This document shows positions 16,767-26,140 of a stretch of DNA of 64,000 nt, one piece after another. Source of the DNA: an uncultured Lachnospiraceae bacterium (lineage in GTDB: Bacteria; Bacillota; Clostridia; Lachnospirales; Lachnospiraceae); contig CAKRFU010000002.1 in assembly GCA_934320845.1 (NCBI GenBank), positions 186,001 to 250,000 on the forward strand, given 5' to 3'. The notes beneath the pieces were generated by a model. The model saw nothing but the letters and a program-made list of their open reading frames with translations, did no database searches and had not been told where the DNA came from. The stretch's first letter is position 1. Every line of letters begins with the position of its first letter. The position numbers and the translations under genes are program-made.

Positions 16767-17069
16767 GTGGAAGAAAAAAATATGCAGAATAATACGGGAG
16801 CAAAAGGAGTACATAAGGTATATCTTAATGCGAGAAAATCAGCGGTTATGTCGGGGGTTAAAGATGTACTTTCATTTGATGCAAAAGAGGTTTATCTTGA
16901 GACGAATCAGGGAGTACTTTTGATAAAAGGTGATGAATTGCATGTCAATCGTTTGTCTCTTGAAAAGGGTGAAGTTGATGTGGATGGAAGAATAGACAGT
17001 TTTGCATATTCAGATGTTGAGGATAATACTAAAAAAGCAGCGACGTTCTTTGGGAGACTTTTTCAATGA
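16767..17069 (+). CDS. yabP: Sporulation protein YabP
   Basis: The 100-residue protein contains the YabP/YqfC fold: HKVYLNARKSAVMSGVKDVL, the FDAKEVYLET strand and GDELHVNRLSLEKGEVDVDG. In Bacillus it is needed for spore coat and cortex formation and is made in the mother cell. The GTG start at 16767 follows GGAGGGTG. Its last four bases overlap the yabQ start (ATGA), so the two are translationally coupled. Confidence 0.93.
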   Translation: MEEKNMQNNTGAKGVHKVYLNARKSAVMSGVKDVLSFDAKEVYLETNQGVLLIKGDELHVNRLSLEKGEVDVDGRIDSFAYSDVEDNTKKAATFFGRLFQ

Positions 17070-17416
17070 GTGAAATAATATATGGACAGGTCAGGTACCT
17101 GCTGGCATCAGCATTAAGCGGTATGGGCTGCATGTTTTTATATAGTATTATAAGAATATTTGAATCTGTACTGAAACTATACATGCCTGTCAAAATTATA
17201 ATTGACATTATATTTTGGACTGGCATTGCAATACCGGTATTCTATATTTTTTACAATATAAATTCTGGAATAATAAGATGGTACGGAATTGTTATGATTA
17301 TTTCAGGGGCAGTTTTATATGAGATGGGTATATACATTCCTGTAAAGAAAAGCGTTGAAAAAATCGCAGGAAAGGTATATAATAAAAACATATTTCGCAG
17401 GCGAAAAAAACTTTAG
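17066..17416 (+). CDS. yabQ: Spore cortex biosynthesis membrane protein YabQ
   Basis: The 116-residue protein has three to four membrane helices (about residues 8-30, 40-62 and 66-92) followed by a basic tail ending NIFRRRKKL. Sequence identity to YabQ is low across the family, but its size, its membrane layout and its place between yabP and divIC make the call secure. YabQ is required for spore cortex assembly in Bacillus. ATG 17066 overlaps the yabP stop. Confidence 0.88.
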   Translation: MSEIIYGQVRYLLASALSGMGCMFLYSIIRIFESVLKLYMPVKIIIDIIFWTGIAIPVFYIFYNINSGIIRWYGIVMIISGAVLYEMGIYIPVKKSVEKIAGKVYNKNIFRRRKKL

Positions 17417-17447
17417 AACGGGCGTTTGCAGAGAGGATGGTGTTAAG

Positions 17448-17759
17448 ATGGCACGCCAGCATTATGGTCATAAAAAACATATGAATAAATTTACGATTAT
17501 GGGTATTGTTTTATTGTGTGCAGTGCTTTGTTTCACTATCCTTTATCGTAAATCTGCATTAGAGGCACAGTGCAAGGAGTATAATGCACAGATTACGGAA
17601 CTCAAGAAAGAGAAAAAGAGCGTTGATGAACGAACAGAAGAGTTAAAAAAATTTGAAAAGTATGTTGATACGGACGAGTATGTTGAAAAAATTGCTAGAG
17701 AGCGACTCGGTCTTGTATACAAAGGTGAGATTATATTTGAGCCTGATGATGCCAAGTGA
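17448..17759 (+). CDS. divIC: DivIC/FtsB-like septum protein
   Basis: The 103-residue bitopic protein has a short basic N-terminus, one membrane helix (about residues 14-32: TIMGIVLLCAVLCFTILY), a coiled coil (about 36-72, CKEYNAQITELKKEKKSVDE) and the conserved tail YVEKIARERLGLVYKGE. DivIC joins FtsL and DivIB in the division complex. ATG 17448 is preceded by AGAGGATGG; a longer frame from 17355 overlaps yabQ and lacks a ribosome site. It is followed by a strong terminator. Confidence 0.92.
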   Translation: MARQHYGHKKHMNKFTIMGIVLLCAVLCFTILYRKSALEAQCKEYNAQITELKKEKKSVDERTEELKKFEKYVDTDEYVEKIARERLGLVYKGEIIFEPDDAK

Positions 17760-17785
17760 ACAGTGACCATATAAAATTAAATGTG

Positions 17786-17834
17786 AAGGACTGTTTATTT
17801 ATGATTTAAGTTCATAAAAAACAGTTCTTTTTTT
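17786..17834 (+). terminator. Terminator after divIC
   Basis: AAGGACTGTTT (from 17786) pairs with AAACAGTTCTT (ending 17828), with an inner TTATGA/TCATAA extension and a T-tract to 17834. It closes the rqcP-divIC transcript before the spoIIE promoter. Confidence 0.85.
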
Positions 17835-17845
17835 GAGGTTGAGTT

Positions 17846-17878
17846 TTGACAAAATATACCATTTTTGTTTTATATACT
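17846..17878 (+). promoter_or_regulatory. Spo0A-type promoter of spoIIE with 21-bp spacer
   Basis: TTGACA (17846-17851) and TATACT (17873-17878) are separated by 21 bp. The reverse complement around the -35 reads TTTTGTCAAAA, close to the Spo0A box TTTGTCRAANAA. The Bacillus subtilis spoIIE promoter is known for the same 21-bp spacing and a Spo0A box over its -35 region. Confidence 0.55.
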
Positions 17879-17921
17879 TTCCCTTATCAGAATAGCCGTA
17901 GGGCATGAAAGGGAGAATATA

Positions 17922-19745
17922 ATGAAGTATATTGGCAAAAAACTTTTTGTACAGATGATAATAGGTTTTTTTATGGGACGAATTGGAATCTGCGGTATGT
18001 GTGTGCTTGGTATATCGTATTTTGCGGCAATATTTGCGGATATGGATGCAAAACTTTTAATTGCTCTTTGTGTTATAGCGGGAATGTTTTCAAATCTTTC
18101 TATTGAGATGTCCCTGTGTGGAAGTATGGTTATATTATCAATGCTTCTTATATACGATACGCTTGAAAGACAAAAGATACATATACAGCCGATACATTCG
18201 GCACTTATTGCGGCAGTAACTTTTGTTATATACGGTGGTATAAAATTATATATGTTTCCGTACAACGAGTATGATATACTGCTTCTTATGTTTGGGACAG
18301 GTCTGGTATTGTCATTGTCGAAAGTGTTTAATGAAATATTTAATTATCTGACAGACGGCGGGAAAAACAGGGCAAAAGAGTACGAAGACATGATTGAAAA
18401 CAGACTTAATGATTTTTCTCACGTCTTTGACAGAATTTCAAAGGTCATGTCGGATGATGTATCTGAAAGCAGGCAGATATGTGGCAGGGATATAAGAAAA
18501 ATTTTCAGGGAAATGTCCGAAAATGTTTGTACAAGATGCGAAAAATATGAAGAGTGTTCAGGACAGACGGCAATATGCAGACCTGAGAAATTTAGAAGTC
18601 TTAGTGTTTCCGGGGATGGTTTTATAAAAATTGAGCAGATGCCGATGGAATTTGCGAGAGATTGTATTCATCCTGAACGATTTTTAAATGAGGCAAACCA
18701 AAATCTTCATATTGCGAGAAACATAATGGGGTACAGAAACAGAGTAAGGGAAAGCAGAAAAGCTGTTGCAAGCCAGATGAAAGAAATAAGTGATGCAGTA
18801 AAGAATATGCTTGACAGCATGCCTAAAATGCAGAGACTTTCAACTGAACTTGAAGAAATGTTTCAAAAAGAATTCAGAAAAAAGAGAGTTATATGCAAAA
18901 ACATATATGCATATGAAAAACAGGATGGTCAGATAGAGATAATAATGAACGCCAGAACAACTAAAGGAAGACTTGTGACGGCAACGGAACTGTCTAGAAT
19001 AATGAGTAGAATAATGCAAAAAAAATTAAAACCGTCAGATGCATCAAGAAAAGTAATAGATACAGAATTTGGTGAATATATTTTTGTAGAGGAGACAAAG
19101 TATAAGGCAATAACCGGAGTTGCGAGGATGACAAAGGATGAACAGGAGGTTTCAGGAGATACATTTTCTATGATAAATCTTCCGAGCGGAGAGCTTTTGA
19201 TGGCTCTTTCGGATGGGATGGGAAGTGGGACAAGTGCTCTGGATGAGAGCAAGAATGTTATAGAGCTTTTAGAACAGATGTCAGAAGCAGGATTTTCACA
19301 GACCTCGGCTATAAGGCTTATCAATTCACTTTACATGTCAGACCAGGAATTTGAAAGCTATGCAACACTTGACATTTCACTTATAAATCTGTATAAGGGA
19401 GAGTGCAGCTTTTTGAAAAACGGAGCGGTGGGAACATATATCTTAAATCAGGGAAAAATGTATTGTATAGAGGGACAGTCATTGCCTATGGGAGTTATAG
19501 GAGAAGTTGAACCGTATATCGGGAAGATGAATTTATATTCAGGAGATTATATAATAATGATGACAGATGGGGTGGCAGACATGTTTTCTGATGAAAAATA
19601 TAATTTAGAAAAATACTTAGGACAGATAGATGCAGTAAATCCGGGAGATATGGCTCAGGCAATAGTAGATGAGGCTGTAAGAAGAAATTCCGGATATATA
19701 TCCGATGATATGAGTGTTATAGTTGCCGGAGTATGGGAGAACTAA
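17922..19745 (+). CDS. spoIIE: Stage II sporulation protein E, PP2C-type phosphatase (short form)
   Basis: From ATG 17922 (after AAAGGGAG) the protein has 607 residues against about 827 in Bacillus, mainly because the N-terminal membrane part has about five helices rather than ten. A middle region with a Cys cluster (VCTRCEKYEECSGQ near residue 207) leads to the PP2C domain with ALSDGMGSG near residue 430 and MTDGVADMF near 548, whose Asp residues bind metal. SpoIIE dephosphorylates SpoIIAA to release sigma-F in the forespore. It has a Spo0A-type promoter and is followed five bases later by tilS. Confidence 0.93.
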   Translation: MKYIGKKLFVQMIIGFFMGRIGICGMCVLGISYFAAIFADMDAKLLIALCVIAGMFSNLSIEMSLCGSMVILSMLLIYDTLERQKIHIQPIHSALIAAVTFVIYGGIKLYMFPYNEYDILLLMFGTGLVLSLSKVFNEIFNYLTDGGKNRAKEYEDMIENRLNDFSHVFDRISKVMSDDVSESRQICGRDIRKIFREMSENVCTRCEKYEECSGQTAICRPEKFRSLSVSGDGFIKIEQMPMEFARDCIHPERFLNEANQNLHIARNIMGYRNRVRESRKAVASQMKEISDAVKNMLDSMPKMQRLSTELEEMFQKEFRKKRVICKNIYAYEKQDGQIEIIMNARTTKGRLVTATELSRIMSRIMQKKLKPSDASRKVIDTEFGEYIFVEETKYKAITGVARMTKDEQEVSGDTFSMINLPSGELLMALSDGMGSGTSALDESKNVIELLEQMSEAGFSQTSAIRLINSLYMSDQEFESYATLDISLINLYKGECSFLKNGAVGTYILNQGKMYCIEGQSLPMGVIGEVEPYIGKMNLYSGDYIIMMTDGVADMFSDEKYNLEKYLGQIDAVNPGDMAQAIVDEAVRRNSGYISDDMSVIVAGVWEN

Positions 19746-19749
19746 AAAG

Positions 19750-21177
19750 ATGAATAAATATATTTACGAAAGGGTAAAATCATTTTGTGATGATAATGTC
19801 CTGATAGAAAAAAATGACGGCATAGTTGCCGGAATATCAGGTGGGGCAGATTCTGTATTTTTGTTTTTGTATCTGTTACAGGTGCAAAAAGAATATAATT
19901 TAAGATTGTGTTTTGTTCATGTAAATCATGGAATACGAGGCTGTGAAGCCGGAAGGGATGAACAGTTTGTTAAAAAATTATGTGAGCAAAATGGTGCCAT
20001 TTATAAAGTTTTTCATAAAGATATTCCTAAAATGGCACAGGAAATGTCGATGACTGAGGAGGAAGCTGGAAGGGTATGTCGTTATGAATGTTTTGAAGAG
20101 GTGCGTAGAGAGCTTGGTTACAATAAAGTAGCAGTAGCACATCATCAGGATGATCAGGCTGAAACAGTTTTGTTCCAGCTGCTTAGGGGAAGCGGATTTA
20201 GAGGGCTTGGCGGCATGAAAGCCAAAAATGCCGATGTGATAAGACCGCTTCTTGCGGTAAAAAAGCAGGATATTATTGAAGCTCTTGAAAAAAGGGGACA
20301 GAATTACTGTACGGATTCGACAAATAATGAGGATGAATATGCCAGAAATCAGATAAGGCATCATCTTATACCATATTTACAGGAGAATCTGCAAAAGGAA
20401 ACTGTAAGCCATATTGCGAAAACTGCTTCCTATATGCAGGATGTTACGGAATTTATAGACTTGCAGACGGATATGGTCTGGGAAAGTGTGATAGAATGTA
20501 AAGATGGCAGACCTAAAGAGATAAAGGCGGATCTTAGTGAAATGAAAAGGCTGCATGTGGTATTGCAGCGTGAGATATTTATGAGAATGATAGAATATAT
20601 GTCGGGCAGGAGAAAAGACATAACGGCGAGACATATAGATGCATTGATAAGGCTTACAGCAAGCCAGACAGGGAGAAAAATAAATCTGCCGTATGATATA
20701 GTTGCAGCAAAGTATTATGACTGTATACTTATGTCGCATAAGGACAGATGGTATCACAGTTCGCAGAGTTTTACGGAAATATATGAAGAAAAGATATCGG
20801 CAGGACAGGAATATAATGTGACATTTACCAATAATAATAGCCATACAATATCATTTCATACAGAAGAATCAGGCATAATGACAGACATTATCAAAAAAAA
20901 TAGTTGTACGAAATGGTTTGATTATGCTAAGATAAAGAATATGCCTAAGTTAAGATATCCAAAAGAGGGTGATTATCTTTGGCTTAGAACAGACGGTTCC
21001 AAGAAGAAACTTAGCAGAATTCTTATAGACAGTAAAATACCGGCTGATGAAAGAAAAAATATACTGGTTCTCGCAGACGGGGCGCATATTATGTGGATAC
21101 CGGAACTTTCGAGATGCAGTGCATATTATTATATTAACTATAATACTAAAAAGATGCTTTGTGCAAGCATACATTAG
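19750..21177 (+). CDS. tilS: tRNA(Ile)-lysidine synthetase
   Basis: The 475-residue enzyme has the PP-loop ATPase motif AGISGGADSVFLFLYL near residue 28, the conserved VAHHQDDQAETVLFQLLRGSG near 133, and C-terminal TilS domains. It converts C34 of the CAU-anticodon tRNA-Ile to lysidine so that it reads AUA. Start ATG 19750 is preferred to TTG 19723, which overlaps spoIIE. The order spoIIE-tilS-hpt-ftsH matches Bacillus. The gene is essential in most bacteria, and AUA codons are frequent in this window. Confidence 0.95.
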   Translation: MNKYIYERVKSFCDDNVLIEKNDGIVAGISGGADSVFLFLYLLQVQKEYNLRLCFVHVNHGIRGCEAGRDEQFVKKLCEQNGAIYKVFHKDIPKMAQEMSMTEEEAGRVCRYECFEEVRRELGYNKVAVAHHQDDQAETVLFQLLRGSGFRGLGGMKAKNADVIRPLLAVKKQDIIEALEKRGQNYCTDSTNNEDEYARNQIRHHLIPYLQENLQKETVSHIAKTASYMQDVTEFIDLQTDMVWESVIECKDGRPKEIKADLSEMKRLHVVLQREIFMRMIEYMSGRRKDITARHIDALIRLTASQTGRKINLPYDIVAAKYYDCILMSHKDRWYHSSQSFTEIYEEKISAGQEYNVTFTNNNSHTISFHTEESGIMTDIIKKNSCTKWFDYAKIKNMPKLRYPKEGDYLWLRTDGSKKKLSRILIDSKIPADERKNILVLADGAHIMWIPELSRCSAYYYINYNTKKMLCASIH

Positions 21178-21192
21178 AGAAAGGTGGAAACA

Positions 21193-21723
21193 ATGAAGGA
21201 AGAAATTAGTGTTATGTATTCTGAGGAAACTCTCAATAAGAAAATCGAAGAGATGGCTGAGCAGATAAACAAGGATTATGCAGGAAAGACGGTTCATTTA
21301 ATCTGTATTCTTAAAGGAAGTATATTTTTTTGCTGTGAACTTGCAAAGAGACTCACAGTGCCTGTTACTTTAGACTTTATGTCAGCATCGAGTTATGGGA
21401 ATGCGACAAAAAGTTCAGGTCAGCTTAAAATAAACAAAGACCTCGATGAGGATATTGACGGACTTCATTGTATCATAGTTGAAGATATAGTTGATTCAGG
21501 ACGTACACTTAGCATGGTAAAGAAAATGCTTGAGGGAAGAAATCCGGCAAGTCTGAAGCTTTGTACATTGCTTGATAAGCCTGACAGACGAGAGACAGAT
21601 GTTTATGTGGACTATACGGGGTTTGAGATTCCGGATAAATTCGTGGTTGGATTTGGACTTGATTATGCTCAGAAATATAGAAATCTTCCTTATATAGGTG
21701 TATTGGATTTCGTTGAGGAATAA
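21193..21723 (+). CDS. hpt: Hypoxanthine phosphoribosyltransferase
   Basis: The 176-residue protein has the PRPP-binding motif IIVEDIVDSGRTLS (about residue 95), LICILKGSIFF near 35 and the closing YAQKYRNLPYIGVL. It salvages hypoxanthine and guanine to IMP and GMP. ATG 21193 follows AAGGTGG, so GTG 21184, which lies in the ribosome site, is not used. It is 15 bp from tilS and 24 bp from ftsH, within one operon. Confidence 0.96.
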   Translation: MKEEISVMYSEETLNKKIEEMAEQINKDYAGKTVHLICILKGSIFFCCELAKRLTVPVTLDFMSASSYGNATKSSGQLKINKDLDEDIDGLHCIIVEDIVDSGRTLSMVKKMLEGRNPASLKLCTLLDKPDRRETDVYVDYTGFEIPDKFVVGFGLDYAQKYRNLPYIGVLDFVEE

Positions 21724-21747
21724 AATAAAAGGTAGAGGAGACAATTC

Positions 21748-23649
21748 ATGAAGAAACAGATGAAGATGAGTGGAATAGGCTTCTATATTCTTGTTCTTGC
21801 AGTCATTTTTGTTGCGGTATATTTTTCAGGAAATATAGAGAGAAATTCCGGTGATTCTTACAGTATCAGCAGTTTGAAAAATGATGCTGCTAAAAACAAT
21901 ATCACAAGTGTTTCAATTGATCAGAACCAGGAAATACCGACAGGTGAGGTTACCGTAAAATTGAAGTCGGGAAAAGTGGTTGATTTTTACGTGTCAGATG
22001 TAAAAGAAGCTCAGAAGATACTCGATGATGCAAATGTGTCATACAGATTAAACGATGTAAAGAAAACATCATGGGTTATAACAACATTACTTCCATACGG
22101 TCTAGGATTTTTAGCGATATTTTTCCTGTTTTCTTTCCTGTCAGCGCAGTCAGCAAATTCAGGCGGCGGCAATGCAAAAATGATGAATTTTGGAAAGAGC
22201 AGAGCAAGAAGAATTGACCCTGATGATCCTCATGCAAAAAAATTTAAAGATGTTGCAGGACTCAAAGAAGAAAAAGAAGAACTTGAGGAAATTGTAGATT
22301 TCCTCGCAAATCCGGGAAGATATACGGATGTAGGAGCACGTATTCCAAAAGGAATACTTCTTGTAGGTCCTCCGGGAACAGGTAAAACACTTCTTGCAAA
22401 GGCGGTTGCAGGTGAAGCAGGCGTTCCGTTTTTCAGTCTTTCAGGTTCAGATTTTGTTGAGATGTTTGTAGGTGTAGGTGCATCGAGAGTAAGAGATATG
22501 TTTGCGGAAGCAAAAAAAAATTCACCTTGTATAGTATTTATTGATGAGATAGATGCTGTAGCAAGAAAGAGAGGTTCAGGTCTTGGAGGCGGTCATGATG
22601 AACGTGAGCAGACACTAAACCAGATGCTTGTTGAAATGGATGGTTTCGGTATAAATGAAGGCATAATAGTTATGGCAGCTACAAACCGTGTTGATATACT
22701 TGACCCGGCTATTTTGAGACCGGGAAGATTTGATAGAAAAGTAACTGTCGGCTGTCCTGATGTCAGAGGACGTGAAGAGATACTTGAAGTGCACGCAAAG
22801 GGCAAACCTCTTGGAGATGATGTCGACCTTAAAAAGATTGCACAGACAACAGTTGGATTTACTGGAGCTGACCTTGAAAACCTCTTGAATGAATCTGCAA
22901 TTGCGTGTGCAAAAGATGGCAGAAAGTTCATTGAACAGGAGGATATCAGCAAATCCTTTATTAAAATCGGAATAGGAAAAGAAAAGAAGAGTAAGATTAT
23001 TTCAGAAAAAGACAAGAAGATAACTGCATACCATGAGGCAGGTCATGCTATTCTTTTCCATGTGCTTCCTGATGTAGGACCTGTTCATATGGTTTCAATT
23101 ATTCCAACAGGATCAGGTGCGGCAGGATATACAATGCCTCTTCCAGACCATGATGAAACATTTATGACAAAAGGTAAGATGAAACAGGATATAATTGTGA
23201 GTCTTGGAGGAAGGATTGCTGAGTCGATTATATTTGACGATATCACAACAGGAGCATCACAGGATATTAAACAGGCTACAAACACAGCAAAAGCAATGGT
23301 TACAAAGTATGGTTTTTCAGAAAATTTAGGAATGATAAATTATGCCGATGAAGATGAAGTGTTCATTGGCAGAGATTTTGGAAGAACCAGCAGAGACTAC
23401 AGTGAGGATGTGGCTAAAACAATAGACAATGAGGTCAAGGCAATAATTGACGATGCATATGCACAGGCAAAATCAATTCTTGAGGAGCACATAGACATTC
23501 TTCATAAATGTGCTAAGCTTCTTATGGAAAAAGAAAGAATTGACAGAGCGGAATTTGAAGCTTTATTTGAAAAAGATGGTGAGGCAGTTTCACTTGAAAA
23601 AGAGAATATGGTTTCAGAAGAAGTTGATGTTGAGCCGAATGAATTCTAA
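21748..23649 (+). CDS. ftsH: ATP-dependent zinc metalloprotease FtsH, canonical copy
   Basis: The 633-residue protein has two N-terminal membrane helices (about 9-28 and 112-132) around a small extracytoplasmic domain, an AAA+ module with Walker A GPPGTGKT near residue 206 and second region of homology RPGRFDRK near 328, then the zinc site HEAGH near 430 with the third ligand in [11 protein letters not shown]. It degrades membrane and short-lived cytosolic proteins. ATG 21748 follows AGAGGAG. It closes the conserved tilS-hpt-ftsH cluster. A second, fused FtsH is encoded at 51327. Confidence 0.96.
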   Translation: MKKQMKMSGIGFYILVLAVIFVAVYFSGNIERNSGDSYSISSLKNDAAKNNITSVSIDQNQEIPTGEVTVKLKSGKVVDFYVSDVKEAQKILDDANVSYRLNDVKKTSWVITTLLPYGLGFLAIFFLFSFLSAQSANSGGGNAKMMNFGKSRARRIDPDDPHAKKFKDVAGLKEEKEELEEIVDFLANPGRYTDVGARIPKGILLVGPPGTGKTLLAKAVAGEAGVPFFSLSGSDFVEMFVGVGASRVRDMFAEAKKNSPCIVFIDEIDAVARKRGSGLGGGHDEREQTLNQMLVEMDGFGINEGIIVMAATNRVDILDPAILRPGRFDRKVTVGCPDVRGREEILEVHAKGKPLGDDVDLKKIAQTTVGFTGADLENLLNESAIACAKDGRKFIEQEDISKSFIKIGIGKEKKSKIISEKDKKITAYHEAGHAILFHVLPDVGPVHMVSIIPTGSGAAGYTMPLPDHDETFMTKGKMKQDIIVSLGGRIAESIIFDDITTGASQDIKQATNTAKAMVTKYGFSENLGMINYADEDEVFIGRDFGRTSRDYSEDVAKTIDNEVKAIIDDAYAQAKSILEEHIDILHKCAKLLMEKERIDRAEFEALFEKDGEAVSLEKENMVSEEVDVEPNEF

Positions 23650-23865
23650 AAGATAAAATGCACAATTGCAATGTAAAAAAATATTGGTGGTTTAGTGAAA
23701 ATTTTGGTGTATAGGAAAATGAAAGCAAAATGCACAAAAAAAACGTGAAAAAAGTAATAAGTTTGTGCACACTTATCTGCTGTAGCTTGCTATACTTACA
23801 ACTGTAAACCCCAATACATTATATAGTTTTTGCTACACCCCATAAGTAACAAAAATACCTTCTCC

Positions 23866-23900
23866 AAAAGAGAGATTGCATTCTTTGCAGTCTCTCTTTT
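23866..23900. terminator. Terminator downstream of ftsH
   Basis: AAAAGAGAGATTGCA (23866-23880) pairs with TGCAGTCTCTCTTTT (23886-23900), one T-G pair, with A/T tracts on both sides. Confidence 0.8.
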
Positions 23901-23926
23901 ACTATGCAAAAATAAGCATGGTTTCG

Positions 23927-23956
23927 TTGACCATACATGCATAATTATGGTATACT
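23927..23956 (+). promoter_or_regulatory. Promoter of the SEC-C/phosphorelay operon
   Basis: TTGACC (23927-23932) and TATACT (23951-23956) are 18 bp apart, about 100 bp before the first start codon. Confidence 0.6.
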
Positions 23957-24054
23957 TAAAAACATAAGATGAATGTTGTCAGTTGTTGATGACGGCATTC
24001 AAATAAAAAGAAATTTTCGTGAGAATATTCACAGGGAACAGGAAAGGAAATATT

Positions 24055-24561
24055 ATGGGATTATTACAGGATTGGAGAGAGTACGCATATGGCGTAGAGA
24101 TTAATTCAAAAGCAGGAAAGGCAATTTGGGATAAATATTTCAAAGAAGAGAAAGCGGTGTATGAAAGCCTTCTTTCAAATCCATCAGATATAGTTACCGG
24201 AACAGTTAAAGAACTTGCAGACAAATATAACATGGAACTTAATTATATGGTTGGATTTCTTGATGGAATAAATGACAGCCTTAAAGAGCCAAACCCTATA
24301 GAGGACATGACTGCTGATACAGTTGTAAAGCTTGATATTGACCTTGAAAAACTTTATTATAACATGGTAGAAGCAAAAGCAGAGTGGCTTTATGAACTTC
24401 CACAGTGGAACAATCTTCTTTCTGTTGAAAAGCGTAAGGAACTTTATCGTGAGCAGAAAAAATCAGGAACAGTTGTCAAGGCTAAAAAGGTAGGAAGAAA
24501 TGATCCTTGTCCATGCGGAAGCGGCAAAAAGTACAAGTATTGTTGTGGTGCAAACAAGTAA
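24055..24561 (+). CDS. SEC-C zinc-motif protein
   Basis: The 168-residue protein has a helical N-terminal part ([20 protein letters not shown]...) and ends with a SEC-C motif, [17 protein letters not shown], a CxCx8CC zinc site also found at the end of SecA. Such proteins are thought to use the motif to contact ribosomes or SecB-like partners; the role of this one is not known. ATG 24055 follows GGAAAGGAAA. It is the first gene after a promoter and is 73 bp from the histidine kinase gene, with no terminator between, so they may be co-transcribed. Confidence 0.85.
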   Translation: MGLLQDWREYAYGVEINSKAGKAIWDKYFKEEKAVYESLLSNPSDIVTGTVKELADKYNMELNYMVGFLDGINDSLKEPNPIEDMTADTVVKLDIDLEKLYYNMVEAKAEWLYELPQWNNLLSVEKRKELYREQKKSGTVVKAKKVGRNDPCPCGSGKKYKYCCGANK

Positions 24562-24634
24562 AAATAAATAAACGTGTTATTTGACGAGCCGGTTTATCTT
24601 ATACAGATGCCGGCTCAAGGTGGAGGTGCCGGAA

Positions 24635-26134
24635 ATGACAGAAGATAAGGAAGAGAAAAATTGTTATACAAGCAGATATAAGGCATTATTTACTGACGCT
24701 GAAGACATGATATTATTCTTTGATGCTGACGGATTTGTGTGCGAAAAAAACGATGCAGTCTGCAAAAATCTCGGATGTTCCGCAGATGATAAAATTTATA
24801 TGCAGGACATTTTTAGAACATGTATGTCTTTGAAAGACGGTCAGATAGACCTTATAGGTCATAAATACGGCATTAGTTTTGAGACAGTTGCATACAGAAC
24901 AAATGAAACGTGTTTCTCTGTTGTTGCATATCTTGCACAGCTTCCGGAGAGTACAGGATGTTATGGCTTCTGCAAGATTCATGATATTGTCCAGCAGAAA
25001 GAGACAAAAAAAGAGCTTAGAACTGCTAAAATGGAAGTTGAGGAGACTCATAAAGAGAGAAATGAGATGGTTGCCAATGTCACCCATGAACTTAGAACAC
25101 CTGTAAACGGTGTTTTGGGACTGGCACAAAATCTTCTTGATACCGGACTTGATTCTGAGCAGCGTGAGACGATAGAACTTATAATACAATGCTGCAACAA
25201 TATGATAAAGATTATAAATAACATTTTGGACTTTTCTAAAATACAGGCCGGCAAATTTACGATAGAATATACGGAATTTAACTTTTATCAGATGATGGAC
25301 AACATTGTGAAAGTAAACAGGACACAGGCAGAGTCAAAAGGACTAAAGCTTATCTGTAATGTTGGTGAAGATATTCCTGAACTTATGACAGGCGATGAAC
25401 TTCGTGTAACTCAGGTATTAAACAATCTGTTATCCAATGCTATTAAATTTACTTCAATGGGTCAGGTTACGCTGAATGTTGTAAAGAGCTTTGAGACGGA
25501 TGAGGAACTTGAATTGTTTTTCATGGTTATAGATTCGGGTATAGGCATTTCAGATGAGGAAAAAGACAAGCTGTTCAAAAGTTTTTCACAGGTAGATGCT
25601 TCTATTACTAGAAAGTTTGGAGGAACCGGTTTAGGACTCAGTATTGTAAAAAATCTTGTTGAAATGATGGGTGGAGACATCAATGTTGAAAGTGAGAAAG
25701 GGAAAGGAAGTACATTCTCATTTTCAATAAAAGTTAAAAAGATTGTATCAGAGGAAGATCATAAAGTGGAAGAAAAGGCTGAAAAAGCCGAGGAAAAGAC
25801 AGAATATTCGTTTAATTACAGCCAAGGTTTTCAACTTGACGAAGCCGAGGAAGAAAATAATCTTTATAAACTTGGCTCAGAGGAAAATATAAAAGCCATA
25901 GATGAAAACTGCGAGAAGCTTGTTTTGTGTATAGAGATGGAAAACTGGAACAGGGCAAACAGTTTCGCAGATACGATAAAGCTGCTCGTGGCAGATGATC
26001 CAATGAATTTAAAAAGAAAAGCTTTCAGACTTCAGATGACAGTGAGAAAAGGTGATCATCAGGCGGCATTAGATGATTATGAAGTGTTGAAAAAAGCTAT
26101 TGAGGAGTTTAAACTACAGTTAGAAAGGCGGTGA
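24635..26134 (+). CDS. PAS sensor histidine kinase with degenerate C-terminal HPt-like domain
   Basis: The 499-residue protein lacks membrane helices. It has an N-terminal PAS domain (about 10-120), a dimerisation helix pair with phospho-acceptor His151 (NVTHELRTPVNGVLGLAQN), and a HATPase with NNLLSNAIKFT, DSGIGI and GGTGLGLSIV. After a charged linker (380-400), residues 400-499 resemble an HPt helical bundle, but the site that should read AHTLK is ADTIK, so no phospho-accepting His remains. ATG 24635 follows GGTGGAGGTG. The next gene starts six bases later. It probably phosphorylates the adjacent receiver protein. Confidence 0.87.
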   Translation: MTEDKEEKNCYTSRYKALFTDAEDMILFFDADGFVCEKNDAVCKNLGCSADDKIYMQDIFRTCMSLKDGQIDLIGHKYGISFETVAYRTNETCFSVVAYLAQLPESTGCYGFCKIHDIVQQKETKKELRTAKMEVEETHKERNEMVANVTHELRTPVNGVLGLAQNLLDTGLDSEQRETIELIIQCCNNMIKIINNILDFSKIQAGKFTIEYTEFNFYQMMDNIVKVNRTQAESKGLKLICNVGEDIPELMTGDELRVTQVLNNLLSNAIKFTSMGQVTLNVVKSFETDEELELFFMVIDSGIGISDEEKDKLFKSFSQVDASITRKFGGTGLGLSIVKNLVEMMGGDINVESEKGKGSTFSFSIKVKKIVSEEDHKVEEKAEKAEEKTEYSFNYSQGFQLDEAEEENNLYKLGSEENIKAIDENCEKLVLCIEMENWNRANSFADTIKLLVADDPMNLKRKAFRLQMTVRKGDHQAALDDYEVLKKAIEEFKLQLERR

Positions 26135-26140
26135 TTTGGC

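Larger units (their letters stand above)
23650..24054 (+). other. 405-bp intergenic region between ftsH and the SEC-C gene
   Basis: It contains an 8-bp inverted repeat TGCACAAA/TTTGTGCA (23731-23769), a 25-codon frame (23730-23807, MHKKNVKKVISLCTLICCSL then LYLQL) with signal-peptide-like composition but a poor ribosome site, a terminator (23866-23900) and the promoter of the next operon. Confidence 0.5.

Noticed and set aside
17870..18265. Minus-strand frame of 131 codons opposite the spoIIE 5' end
   Set aside because: Covers the spoIIE promoter and membrane region antisense, with no ribosome site.
20377..20844. Minus-strand frame of 155 codons inside tilS
   Set aside because: Antisense shadow of a well supported gene; composition is that of a reverse-read coding frame.
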